A stretch of 64,000 nt of DNA. Origin: Siphonodentalium dalli. Taxonomy: Eukaryota > Mollusca > Scaphopoda > Gadilida > Siphonodentaliidae. Shown piece by piece: positions 45,702 through 55,162 of this stretch; positions within the stretch are counted from its first letter, which is position 1, and every line of letters begins with the position of its first letter. The translations under genes were made by a program, and so were the position numbers. The stretch is from assembly GCA_032622095.1 (NCBI GenBank), contig CP136066.1:96247319-96311318 (forward strand), written 5' to 3'. The notes below the pieces were generated by a model, which was not told where the DNA came from, did not search any database, and saw only the letters and a list, made by a program, of their open reading frames with translations.

Positions 45702-46572
45702 CTGCAAAGTGAAATACAATTTTACTACAAATTGTAACATATCAACACTAAATTAACACATTTAAATGTACATCCATAGTTATTGAATTTAACTTTGTAA
45801 ATTGGAAGTCCATGATATACATGTACAAGTATGAATTTTACATGGATGTGTTAGATTGATCTCATAAACTAAAAAAAGTATAAATATATGAATCAAGCTC
45901 TTTAAACAAGCAAATAATTGAGCAATGGTGTCAAATTATTTTCATACACTGTATTATCTCATATATTATGTACAGTATATATAAACCAAAAACTGATAAT
46001 ACAAAGTAACCACTGGTATCAGATGCATGACTTTATCACCAGTATTTACAAGAATTACTGAATACTGGACAATGAGTTACCGTGTAAATTTTTAACAATA
46101 AGGGATTTTCACCCATATGGTATCTCAGGATATGGACAGTTCAGATGGACCTATACAGTTATACAATGATTTTCCAGCTCACAACTAACATGATGTTAAC
46201 AGTGTTGCTCTCAACTAAATAGTCAATTGAGCCTTTCACAACAAGTATTTCAGATTTTTTAGGGCAGTTATTCAATTCCAATCAATTTATATACATGTAC
46301 TAGCTGAGAAAGCTCCTCCCAAAATTGCCATTCAGAAAGGTGATCAAAGTCATTTGTTGACATACATGTATTTATCGTTATTGCCATTAATAAATGTGGT
46401 CTTCAGATAACAGATTCCTTCAGGCTGTGTACTAGCTAAGCTATTCAGTAGTTTTCTATACAGATCGATCTGAACTTTCCACATCCTGAGATACTAGTAC
46501 ATGTGCATTACATGTATATGTAGCTAAAATGTGGAAACCCATAGACCCATCATGTTTTGATGAACCACTAAC
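45702..46572 (-). other. Intron 1 of the Mutator-YqaJ gene
   Basis: 871 bases between the exon-1 donor and exon-2 acceptor. AT-rich, no inserted element recognised. Confidence 0.55.
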
Positions 46573-47732
46573 CCATGAACCTGGCTCACGAACACCTGGT
46601 TGCATGTCATATCGAGGTACAGCAATCTCAGAAAGCAGAACTTTAAAATAAAATGCTGTCAGTTTTGGTATCATGACATTAGTCTAGAGCACTTCATCCC
46701 TGAATATTCGCTGAATTATCATTTGATATGGCTTAACCGTTCTCGTTACAACGTCTAACCAGTTATAACCAAGGACATTCAATTGGCCCTGGCATTGAAA
46801 GTAATATGGGTGATTTCTCTTCAGTCTCAGATGGTCTTGAAATTTTTCCAGACAAAAGCTTTTTTGTGTTTCGACAGCATATGTTAAGGAGACTGGTTTA
46901 TTCATCAGTAGATTTTTTTTATCTCCAGGAGGCCTTTAGTGCCGTCGCTCTGAATGACCAGTCCATATGTGCTGGCAGCAAGGAATTTGTGATGTTTACT
47001 GATAACTAGCCCCATTTTTTTTACGCTTGCATTGATTCCATTTTCCGCCTGCTTCATAATATATTCCTGGATTGTTTCAGGTTCAGCAAAAAGGCCAGTC
47101 CTTGTATGGATGTTTCCTTTGAAATTTGTATATAAAAGGGCTCGGATAATTGGTTCCACTTTGATTTTCGGATTGCGAGAGATAATTTTACCAAAGTTTG
47201 AGGCTGTCAGTCGTTTTTTTCTCTCTGCGCGCCATAGTGAAGAAGTGCTTTGGTCCCTTGTATTGACTTCAAGTTGAGTGATAAAGTCATCTGATACTTC
47301 CACATGCTTTTTGAAATAGCTGGATTTCATTTCCTCCAATTCAGTGAGTGTAACATCAGCTTCTGGTTGAGGACATTCATCGCCATACTTCAGTTTTGCC
47401 TTTTTGCTCGAGTCTATTTTGGATAAGGCCATTTTTCTTTTCCGCTTCCTGTCCTTGTATTTATCCGTTCTCTTGCAAATCATTGATTTTCCATGTTTTT
47501 TTGCCCGAACGTTGAATAAATTGACAAATGTTGGTCCTGGAGATGTTGCTGTTACCTTCTCCCATACAACAGGTGACCATGTAGGTCCTAAAAGTGATCT
47601 CAAACCTCCACCGTAACATCTTGCTTACCATGATCCTCTGTTACACCGGTTGTAAAATTTACCACCATCAAATTTAGCTCGGATTGACATCCAGACTTCA
47701 GCCATGTTTGTGGTGTTATTACCAATCAGGGC
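46573..47732 (-). pseudogene. Exon 1b: end of transposase domain and YqaJ-like nuclease domain
   Basis: In the same frame after the stop come NNTTNMAEVWMSIRAKFDGG and, after a second stop (47627-47625), GPTWSPVVWEKV. A basic linker (KYKDRKRKRK) leads to YqaJ motifs: SLWRAERKKRLTASNFGKII, then a Glu-containing helix AEPETIQEYI, then FLAASTYGLV and LLEIKK. In active YqaJ nucleases the third motif is S-P-D-G; here it is S-T-Y-G, losing the metal-binding Asp. After a frameshift at the A run 46918-46911 come HLRLKRNHPYYFQCQGQL and IFRDEVL, a TAG (46686-46684), and IPKLTAFYFKVLLSEIAVPR. The exon probably ends at 46573 (W/GTTAGT). YqaJ-type nucleases degrade or process DNA ends in viruses and transposons. 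Confidence 0.82.
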
Positions 47733-49043
47733 TTAGTCCACAGTCCCCTCTTGATGCCTCCATTGCTTCTTCTGAAGTACAGGAATCCCAATATTTTTGG
47801 CAATGGTCTTATCTGGCATAGCAGACCGCATCTTTATGGCACATCTGGCACCACTAGTTAGTCTCATCCGCACTACCTTTGAGAGTTTACCAGGACCTTT
47901 ATACTCTGGCTTTTCCAGGACAAGCTTTTCCAAACTTCCTCTCAAACACTTGCATGCATGATTGGCACATTCAACCTTTGTAACTCTGCAACCCCAATTT
48001 GGTACATGCTTTTGTATGTCATCAAACACACTGCTATCGCCATAACCAATCATCTCCATATATCTGAGGCCATGCTTCGATTCGGCTTCTAAAAAACCTT
48101 CCAGAATGATATCAGACTCCATAGCCTGGCTGCTCTTGTTCCAATTTGTGTGGCATTGGTGGTCTGGTACTTTCTCGGATTTGTTGGAATAGAAGGTACA
48201 CACGAAGCAGTGTCGATTTCTGACACAAAGATGAAGAATCTTGCCCGTTGCTGCTCCTATGATCACCCCGACACCACCCATGGCATTATACATATCTTTG
48301 TGAGCTCTTTTTGACCACCCACCATCTGTTACAACCGTTATTTTTGGAATACCTTCATCAAAATTACCCTTCTCTTCTGCAATCTTTCTCTCTTCAGCAC
48401 CAGCTGTTTTGATGTCTTCTTCCAGCTCTTTCTTCCACCAGGCACTTACCTCATCTTCAACTGCTGTAAAAGTTGATTGTGACATTGATGGCATACCTAT
48501 AGTTCCGAATATCTCATTCAATTGAGTCACACTGCAACCAGTACCCATGGCAGCACAGACTGCTCGTGCATTGACATCAAACCTCCGATGTTTAGAGCTA
48601 CTTTGGATGAGAGGACTGGATGAAAAGACAATAGTTTTCCCACAACCGTTGCAACGGACTGTAATGAAGGTTGCATAGCCTTGATGCTTTTCCTCATGTA
48701 GGAAATCAATAATCTTCCTATTTGGACACTTATTGGCAAGGCGTTGAGCTTTGGAGCATGACATTACATGCTGGATGACATTATTGAATCCAAATGACAG
48801 ACGGTCCATGTTGAATAGCCGGTATCCCTCAGGCAGTACCCGATCTTTTTTAGCGAGTCTCAATTTTAGCGGCTTCCCCTTATAGCGGCGGACTGAGAAT
48901 CTGACCCGAGGTTTGTACTCATCATTCACCTTTTCCAGACATGATCTATCCATCACACGGAACCCACCTTTTACATAAGGTTTCCCTCCAGCAGCGTTGA
49001 ACTGAGATGCTTTACTTTTTCTTGTATTACCCATTCTGAGCAA
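47733..49043 (-). pseudogene. Exon 1a: Mutator-like transposase domain
   Basis: This is a 436-codon frame; the second Met (MGNTRKSK, at 49034) is the likelier start. A zinc-binding CNGC pair is at 131-134. Next come VNARAVCAAMGTGC, then MPSMSQSTFT, then the catalytic candidate D240 in VVTDGGWSKR. The block NAMGGVGVIIGAATGKI and RHCFVC...HQCHTNW, then D336 in GYGDSSVFDDI, then VECANHACKC, are the hallmarks of the Mutator-like transposase domain found in many invertebrate genomes. It probably cuts and pastes DNA using an RNase H-like fold; the third acid was not pinned down. The frame ends at TAA 47735-47733, while the conserved NNTTNMAEVW follows directly in the same frame. Confidence 0.85.
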
Positions 49044-49055
49044 AGTGACTACTGG

Positions 49056-49290
49056 GGCAGTGAGACAGTACTCAACAGGCCCTGAGCTACCGCAATATAC
49101 CTTACAAGGGCAGTGAGACAGTTCTCAACAGGCCCTGAACTAACACAACACCTTTCAGGGCAGTGAGACAGTTCTCAACAGGCCCTGAACTAACACAATA
49201 TACCTTCCAAGAGCAGTGAGACAGTTCTCAACAGGCCCTTCTCAAATACAAGATGTTACTTTTTAATGGCAGTGAGACAGTTCTCAACAG
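49056..49290. repeat. Five tandem 50-56 bp repeats just upstream of the Mutator-YqaJ start
   Basis: The block CAGTGAGACAGTTCTCAACA recurs at 49058, 49111, 49161, 49214 and 49270, spacing 53, 50, 53 and 56. The first unit lies 15 bases from the ATG region on the minus strand. It may be a promoter or transposase-binding array, or a coincidental minisatellite. Confidence 0.9.
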
Positions 49291-50074
49291 ACCATGTGCA
49301 TGATGTTCAGATTGATTTAGATACAGAAAACTTTCATATTTCAATATGCAGTTCCAATTCACTATAATGCATCTGAGTATTTTCACAGCAAACACAGCAT
49401 CATCTGCAAACAACTAGCCACTAAGAAAACTGCCCAGTGTTACAGTGAAGCTGGATTTCACAGATGACCAGTTTACCTGAAACCAGGTCATCATAATCTG
49501 CTGTTCACATGGACTGTCTTCACTAATCAAAATACAGTCTGCGCCAAAATAAACTGTCTAATGTTAACAATTTTGGCCAAACAAATAACACCTGTGTTTA
49601 GGGTTACATGGTCTATAGCAATTAGGGTACACATGTGGATCATTGACAATTCAATCTAGAAAGCTTCAAAATTCTGATTAATTGAATGGTTCAATACTAA
49701 ATATTGTTATCTGGAATTATTCAGAGCAGTAATAAACTAATCAATGTTTTTATGCAAATTATAGGAGGATGAAAATGAGTAAGATGTCTTTCGATGCCCT
49801 TCCTACTGTATGTAAAAACAGCTTTTGGGTAGGCACCTTTCTCTATGGTAGGTAGGGGAAACCCTAAACACAGGGAAATTTTGTTTGGGCATAATTTAAC
49901 TCTTTTCACTCCACATGTACCGTATGTTTCAATGCCAAATACCAGTAATATTATTGGGAATTTTCTCCACAATTAATAATCATGCTGACACTATTATTAG
50001 GCATCTGCCAGTTGTTGACAAACTGTACTTACCTATTTACACTATTTACACAACAATACTAGTAAGAATACATC
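49291..50074. other. Non-coding spacer between two minus-strand genes
   Basis: No supported gene. GGTTTCCCC-type and TAGGGTTT words occur; nothing else recognised. Confidence 0.45.
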
Positions 50075-50841
50075 TCACATCTCCAGTGCTCTGCCAGAGG
50101 TTTTCAAAAACCTCAGCAGCCACACATCAGCTAGTTCTCTGATCGGATGCACTCCATCTGTGTAGAGCAAAACGTTAAAGGAATAGTGTCCCTTCTCCCC
50201 TTTCCTTTTCCTGCCATGTTCCAGGTCTAAATTAAACATAGGGCAAAATACTCCTCTCTCTTGGTTGAATTGTTTAATCCAAGTATTGATCTTTCCTATT
50301 CTTCTGGCAAGAATCTCTTCCTCAAATTCACACTCAACAAAGTCAATGTTGTGATAAACTTTTACATGGGATTCTTTGATCCGGTTCCATCGCATCAAAC
50401 TCATGGGTGGAATTTCAAAAAGAAAGATCTTTAAATTAGGATATTGGTCATACCTGGCCACAACTCCACAAATGACTCTGTTAAATTACTGAATGCTTTC
50501 TCGTCAGTGTCGTCATTCAGATACACAAACCCCTGACCATGAGGATTGATGGTTAGGTCACATGTTCCCAGCCATAAATAAATATGGTAAAGATTCCCAC
50601 TCTCACCAAGTTCCTTCAAGTCATTGTGGACTAGAGACATTTTTCTTCTCAGTGTTGCACCTGATGTATACCACAATTGAATATCTCTTCCAAGCTGCAA
50701 CGATTCTTGTGAAGTTTCAACATATTTCCATTTGCTGTCAGAAATTACAATTGTACTGGAACTGCCCTCAGTACTCAATCATAGTCGCTGAATTTCAGCT
50801 TTCAAGAATTCATTCTCATTCAAAAGTTTAGAAAAAGACAT
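50075..50841 (-). pseudogene. SGNH-hydrolase-like gene next to the Mutator-YqaJ gene
   Basis: The likely start is the ATG at 50841 (MSFSKLLNENEFLKAEIQRL, a short coil). A TGA at 50781-50779 interrupts, and the same frame continues STIVISDSKWKYV, TSGATLRRKM and IYLWLGTCDLT. After a one-base shift near 50462 come FLFEIPPMSLMRWN, INTWIKQFNQE, PMFNLDLEHGRKRK and, near the end, YTDGVHPIRELADVWLL. The order Ser-containing D-S-K block, G-A-T, L-G-T-C-D and D-G-V-H-P resembles the four blocks of the SGNH/GDSL esterase fold. The fold call is from pattern, moderately certain. The substrate is unknown. It may be the second protein of the same transposon, as it shares strand and lies 1 kb upstream. Confidence 0.55.
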
Positions 50842-51852
50842 TATGAAATATTAGACCAGCTTAAAAAACAATAAAGAATGATCAAAACGTAATGTTGCAA
50901 AGCAGCACAGACTCTAATATACCAATGGACGGCGAACTTGCTTTTCATACTTTACCTGTTTTAGTGTTTACCTGTCGATGTTTACAAAAACAAACTCAAA
51001 TTCCCTGTTCAATTTTCAAGCGATCGTCACTAAATTTCGAACGTATCTAACACAAACTTATCAAGTATGTTTTATCAACTAATTGATTCACTTACCCCTC
51101 AAACGATCACAAATTATTAACTTGATGTTGATTCCGCGGGCAGAATCGACCAGGAAAACGGAAGTGACCGAACCACACTCGATACGTAAATACGCCAATT
51201 TGTATCACGCGGTCGCAATTAGAAGCCATAGATTCATATTATGTCAACATTAAATATTGACAACATGTAATTTTTATGTGATCTTCTATAAGATTTTGAT
51301 ATATATATTACACGTTATCTGGTATTATTATTAAACATCGTATATATATAGCGAACTATTTCGGCGGAGTGATATGTATCTTCCAGAATTTGTCTCTGTT
51401 TACGTCGCATTGGCTCCAGATATTTGGTAAAACTTGATGCCGACTGTAAGTAATCGATGGCGCGATCGCTTATGAAAACAACATAGTGTGACTCAACAAA
51501 CGATTATCCAATTGTGTTACGGACCCATGAGTTGATATAACAGCCAGTTCGTTTTATTTTCAACATCGTAAAATAAGCACGTTTATTAACACAGGAACGA
51601 TCACTCACCAATGGCTGACAGCATTTCCCCAATTTGTTGTTGCTCGTAATCTGTTTTGAAGTGTGATATTTCAGTAATGGGTACGTTTTTCGAAAATTGA
51701 CGACGCCTTGTCACTAGATGGAGTCAGGAATTACATGAAGGTACATTCATCGATTCTGTACTGAAATTTATGAAATCAGGATTTTGTCTTAAATTTTTAA
51801 CATGGGAAACCTATGGGGGGGGGGGGAATTAAATTTCCACTTTACCTCCCTC
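50842..51852. other. Non-coding stretch
   Basis: Upstream of the SGNH-like gene. No gene supported. A G run (51812-51823) marks the left edge of the adjacent LINE fragment. Confidence 0.45.
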
Positions 51853-53115
51853 TTAAATGCAAGACGGTGAGCTCAACGAAAACGACGTTGCGGGACTAGA
51901 TTTTTGAGCTGCAGATAGCAACACACTAACTAAGTCGGAGTTAAATATATCCAATGTATTTTCATTGGTAATAGTTATTGGAAGATTCGCAAAATCATTA
52001 CTCAGAATAAGTTTATATCGTTCAATGTCGATTTTATTCCAATTTATTGTTTTCCGACGAGGATTATTAGAGTTATCGGACGTTATACTCGGGATGAGTG
52101 CTGTGCAATTCACTGGCGGATGGGTCGAAGTGTTGATGGCGTCATCATCTAAAATTGAATAATTAGACATGATTTCAACTCTACATTCGTGTACAATAAT
52201 GTGATCAATGAGCGAAGACGATGCTTCGGGACAATATGGCACAAAGGACACACATGGGCCTTTACATGACTGTAATGACATCAGCGAAACCATATTGTGC
52301 TCGCTAAGAAACATTTCCAACGCGTCCGATCTGGCACTACGTTTAGGCCCTACTTTGGAATACTCTGAGTTTGTTCTGGGAAGATGCGCATTGAAATCTC
52401 CCATCAAGATAACTGATCCATAAGACGAGTAAGTTTCGATCAGTTCAGAAAGATCGGACAAGCATTTCAAGTATGATTTTTCTGGATAATTTGTGCTCGG
52501 AAGATAGACTTGGAATATGAATATAAATTGTTTGTATTCAAGTCTGAGATGAATGCCAATGATACTACGGTGGACGCATTTTGGTTGACCGAGATTTCTC
52601 AACGAGGAATGCGACACCATCTCGATAATAACTACCACCCGTTTCCGTAGTGATAGCTCTACCACATCTGGCGACACTGTCTTGTGTAATTATGGTGGAT
52701 TTGATCTAGAAAAGAAATTGAGTTATGATCGAGCCAATGCTCCGAGATTCCAACTATGTCATAACTCTGTGCATTTTGATATAGTAAAGAGGACAAGTAA
52801 GAGGCACTGGATTGGATACCAGTGGCGTTCCATGATATCACATTGACAGGGCTATAATAAACAGGTACATTATTACACGAAAGTGAATTACGTTGTTCAG
52901 CCATGATAATTCGTATTGAATGGTCTTTGGGTCGGTCACCGAATGATCTCCAAGGGCAACTATATACATTTGGTGGCCAGAAATTTACCGAACAGATGCG
53001 CGAACACGCGTCCGCTGGTAATGTGATCCTCGCCGACATGCTATCTCGAACAGTTTTGCAGGACATAACTTTAACGTACGTTGCTTCGACGCGTATGTCT
53101 CCGATTGAAAATACA
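51853..53115 (-). pseudogene. LINE fragment: ORF1 end and endonuclease, without RT
   Basis: On the minus strand a piece of the 36-41 kb LINE family is preserved: the end of ORF1 (YVKVMSCKTV to FWPPNVYSCPWRS, about 53100-52930), then ORF2 from MAEQRN through NVISWNATGIQSS, SEHW, a frameshift near 52670, YLPSTNYP, LMGDFNAHLPRT and SSLIDHIIVHE. It stops near 51900 where the RT linker begins (copy A: AADAASPQ; here AAQKSSPA). Both the 5' and 3' parts of the element are missing. Loss of the 3' half is not expected from ordinary LINE insertion, so a later deletion or rearrangement is likely. The SDH motif reads STH. Confidence 0.9.
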
Positions 53116-53168
53116 GCCTATTTGGAGCATATGGTGTGAAGTTGTGTTTATATTAGAGTAATATAAAT

Positions 53169-53222
53169 AAAGAGCGTTTGGTGTTAGTATTCCATGATTG
53201 TTGGCAATTAATAAAGAGCGTT
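53169..53222 (+). repeat. Paired AAAGAGCGTT words, copy 3
   Basis: AAAGAGCGTT at 53169-53178 and 53213-53222, 44 bases apart, directly beside the LINE fragment's 5' side. See copies at 1928 and 26891. Confidence 0.65.
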
Positions 53223-53569
53223 TAACTCGCTGATTTCGCCGTGATATATTGCATACTTGAACTCCTTGAATTTAAGTGACGTATAGTGTATTCGAACCTA
53301 CCACACCGAAAGGAGTGAATATGTAGGCCATATCCTTGGTGGCACATGCTGTATGTGAAGTTCAGTGAAGTTTGAATTTAGAACATGTATCCATGAAACT
53401 ACTAACATAGAAGGAAAATGAGGATAATGACCCCATGTGTATAACACTAGTCAAGTAAGTTAGTAACCAAGTGTTTTACCTGATACTATTAACATATCAT
53501 AGTCATGTCACATTTCAGATACAAATGCTGATGTGTTAACTTGTTATATTGGTCTGTATTTTTGGAATG

Positions 53570-53746
53570 TAATTGAAAATGTAATTGAAATGTAATTGAA
53601 ATTACACCCCTTTTCTCAATGTAATTAATTACATTCAATTACATGTAATTAAAAAAACCTTCAATTACAAATTACATCCAATTACTTGGGAAAATGTAAT
53701 TAATTACATTCAATTACAATTACAAATTACAATTACCCCAACCCTG
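53570..53746. mobile_element. Truncated hAT-like end
   Basis: TGTAATTGAAATGTAATTG-type subterminal repeats lead to the terminus CCCCAACCCTG (53736-53746), the same end as the hAT-like element at 32829. The matching CAGGGTTGGGG end is not seen, so one end is lost or diverged. Confidence 0.75.
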
Positions 53747-54362
53747 AAGTTCACCTCCAAAGTTACGATATATAAGTACTTCCTTTATTAAACGAAGTAA
53801 TACATTGGAGCTCGTTACTTTCTATCTTATAGGAAGCATGCAGCTATGTGTACATGGAATTGATCCTTAAACGCCATTTCATTACCATTTCCTAATTATA
53901 CTCACAGACCTTATTACATTTCGCCATGCAGACAACGTACCTTGGCATTATATCATACACAGAACCATTATTTTTCTGCGCGTATATATAATAGCTATAA
54001 TAAATGGACGCGATCCAGTCTAAATGCGTGGGAACTTAAATCTATACTTAAGATGGACTTAAGATTATTTTATGATCGCGTTATTAGATTAAGTCCATAT
54101 TAAGATAATCTTGTCCTTGCTTCATGAAACTGGCTTCAATAATTGTAACAATGGACATTCCCGGGTCCGTGTCCGTATGAACCCTAGTTGTATATTTGGG
54201 AGTGCGGTGGTGTTTCGAATGGCCCTAATGGGCTTTCGTATACCTACCTAGTCATGTTTTACTCATCGATGTGCCTGTATCTATATCAGACGGACTTCTG
54301 AAAGTGGCATGATTAACCCTTTCATGACGGGAGCTGCGCTAGTGCACCATTAAAGATCCTGT

Positions 54363-54434
54363 GCCAGTGTATTCTCTTATATATTATGCGAGTCTCCCAT
54401 TGGGAGCCTCGCATATGTAAGAGAATGCACTGGC
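54363..54434. repeat. Hairpin related to the 60.1 kb MITE
   Basis: GCCAGTGTATTCTCTTATAT pairs with its complement in CATATGTAAGAGAATGCACTGGC. The same hairpin, slightly changed, forms both inner arms of the element at 60053-60510. A part of ATTGGCACAGGGT follows at 54454. Confidence 0.8.
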
Positions 54435-54775
54435 TTAAAAGGTCGAGGTAATCCATTGGCACAGGGTTTTTGAAAACTTTCAGGAATCTCCAGGGTTAAT
54501 TAACGGTATATTTCAGCGACGTACAAATGTATGTATGTTGACATTTCTTGACAGGGAACTATACCAGAATGAATGCAAAATTCCACTACATTTGGTGTCG
54601 ATTCTTTCAATATTAAAATGACACATTGAATGTTATACCACACAATGAAGAAGCGTGGCCTGCTGAGTAAGATTATCAGTAAATATTAGCCGTTCCCTAC
54701 TATGACTGCTGGTGATAACTGCCTAATACAGGGGTTTGGGCGAGGATGTAAATAAATTCCAGGAATGTATGCTGT

Positions 54776-54778
<3 letters not shown>

Positions 54779-54814
<36 letters not shown>
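54779..54814. repeat. Long T run
   Basis: Uninterrupted run of about 36 T, then CGCTTAACATTTTCGGGGAA. It may be a reverse-strand poly-A from a retro-insertion, but no element is recognised. Confidence 0.7.
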
Positions 54815-55162
54815 CGCTTAACATTTTCGGGGAACCACCACCCCCAAACCTGCAAAACATTATATTTTCACTCCACAATCACTGTTTGACACACACCGCC
54901 CCAAATTTCACTAATTTTGGTCCGAAACCGTATAAAACACTACTTATATCGGTCATACCACTGTGAACTTATCTCCATTAGTCCAACTGACAGTTTAACC
55001 CGTTTTAGCAGCTATGTTTTGATTAAAAATGATAATTGAAATTTTGCAAATACTAACCGATAAGTATTATTTTGTCTACCACGTCCGTGTATTAGAGTTT
55101 CCAGGTCAGTGTGTGATGAAAGTATGCTAGGTCAACCTGGTGGTCAAATTCCACACTGTTAA

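Larger units (their letters stand above)
43517..49043 (-). pseudogene. Mutator-like transposase/YqaJ nuclease gene, four exons
   Basis: Exon 1 (49043-46573) encodes the transposase and YqaJ parts. It can be joined in phase to exons at 45701-45587, 44214-44118 and 43670-43517, each with GT-AG borders (donor TGG/GTTAGT; acceptor TTTGCAG; and so on). Phases at the three junctions are 0, 1 and 2 and all agree. The protein is a Mutator-like transposase domain (PF20700 type), then a YqaJ recombinase domain, a basic plus acidic linker, and a W-Y-x-G-x-V C-terminal module. Two stops (47735-47733, 47627-47625), a frameshift in an A run (46918-46911) and a TAG (46686-46684) kill this copy. Intron 2 contains a MITE (44430-44752) and another repeat. 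Confidence 0.8.
53747..55158. other. Non-coding stretch
   Basis: No gene supported. It contains a hairpin at 54363-54434 and a long T run at 54779-54814. Confidence 0.5.

Noticed and set aside
46806-47616. Plus-strand frames across the YqaJ region
   Set aside because: They are antisense shadows of the YqaJ and transposase exon on the minus strand.
54779-54814. T run as the poly-A tail of a minus-strand retro-insertion
   Set aside because: No recognisable retroelement lies on the expected side, and no target duplication was found.
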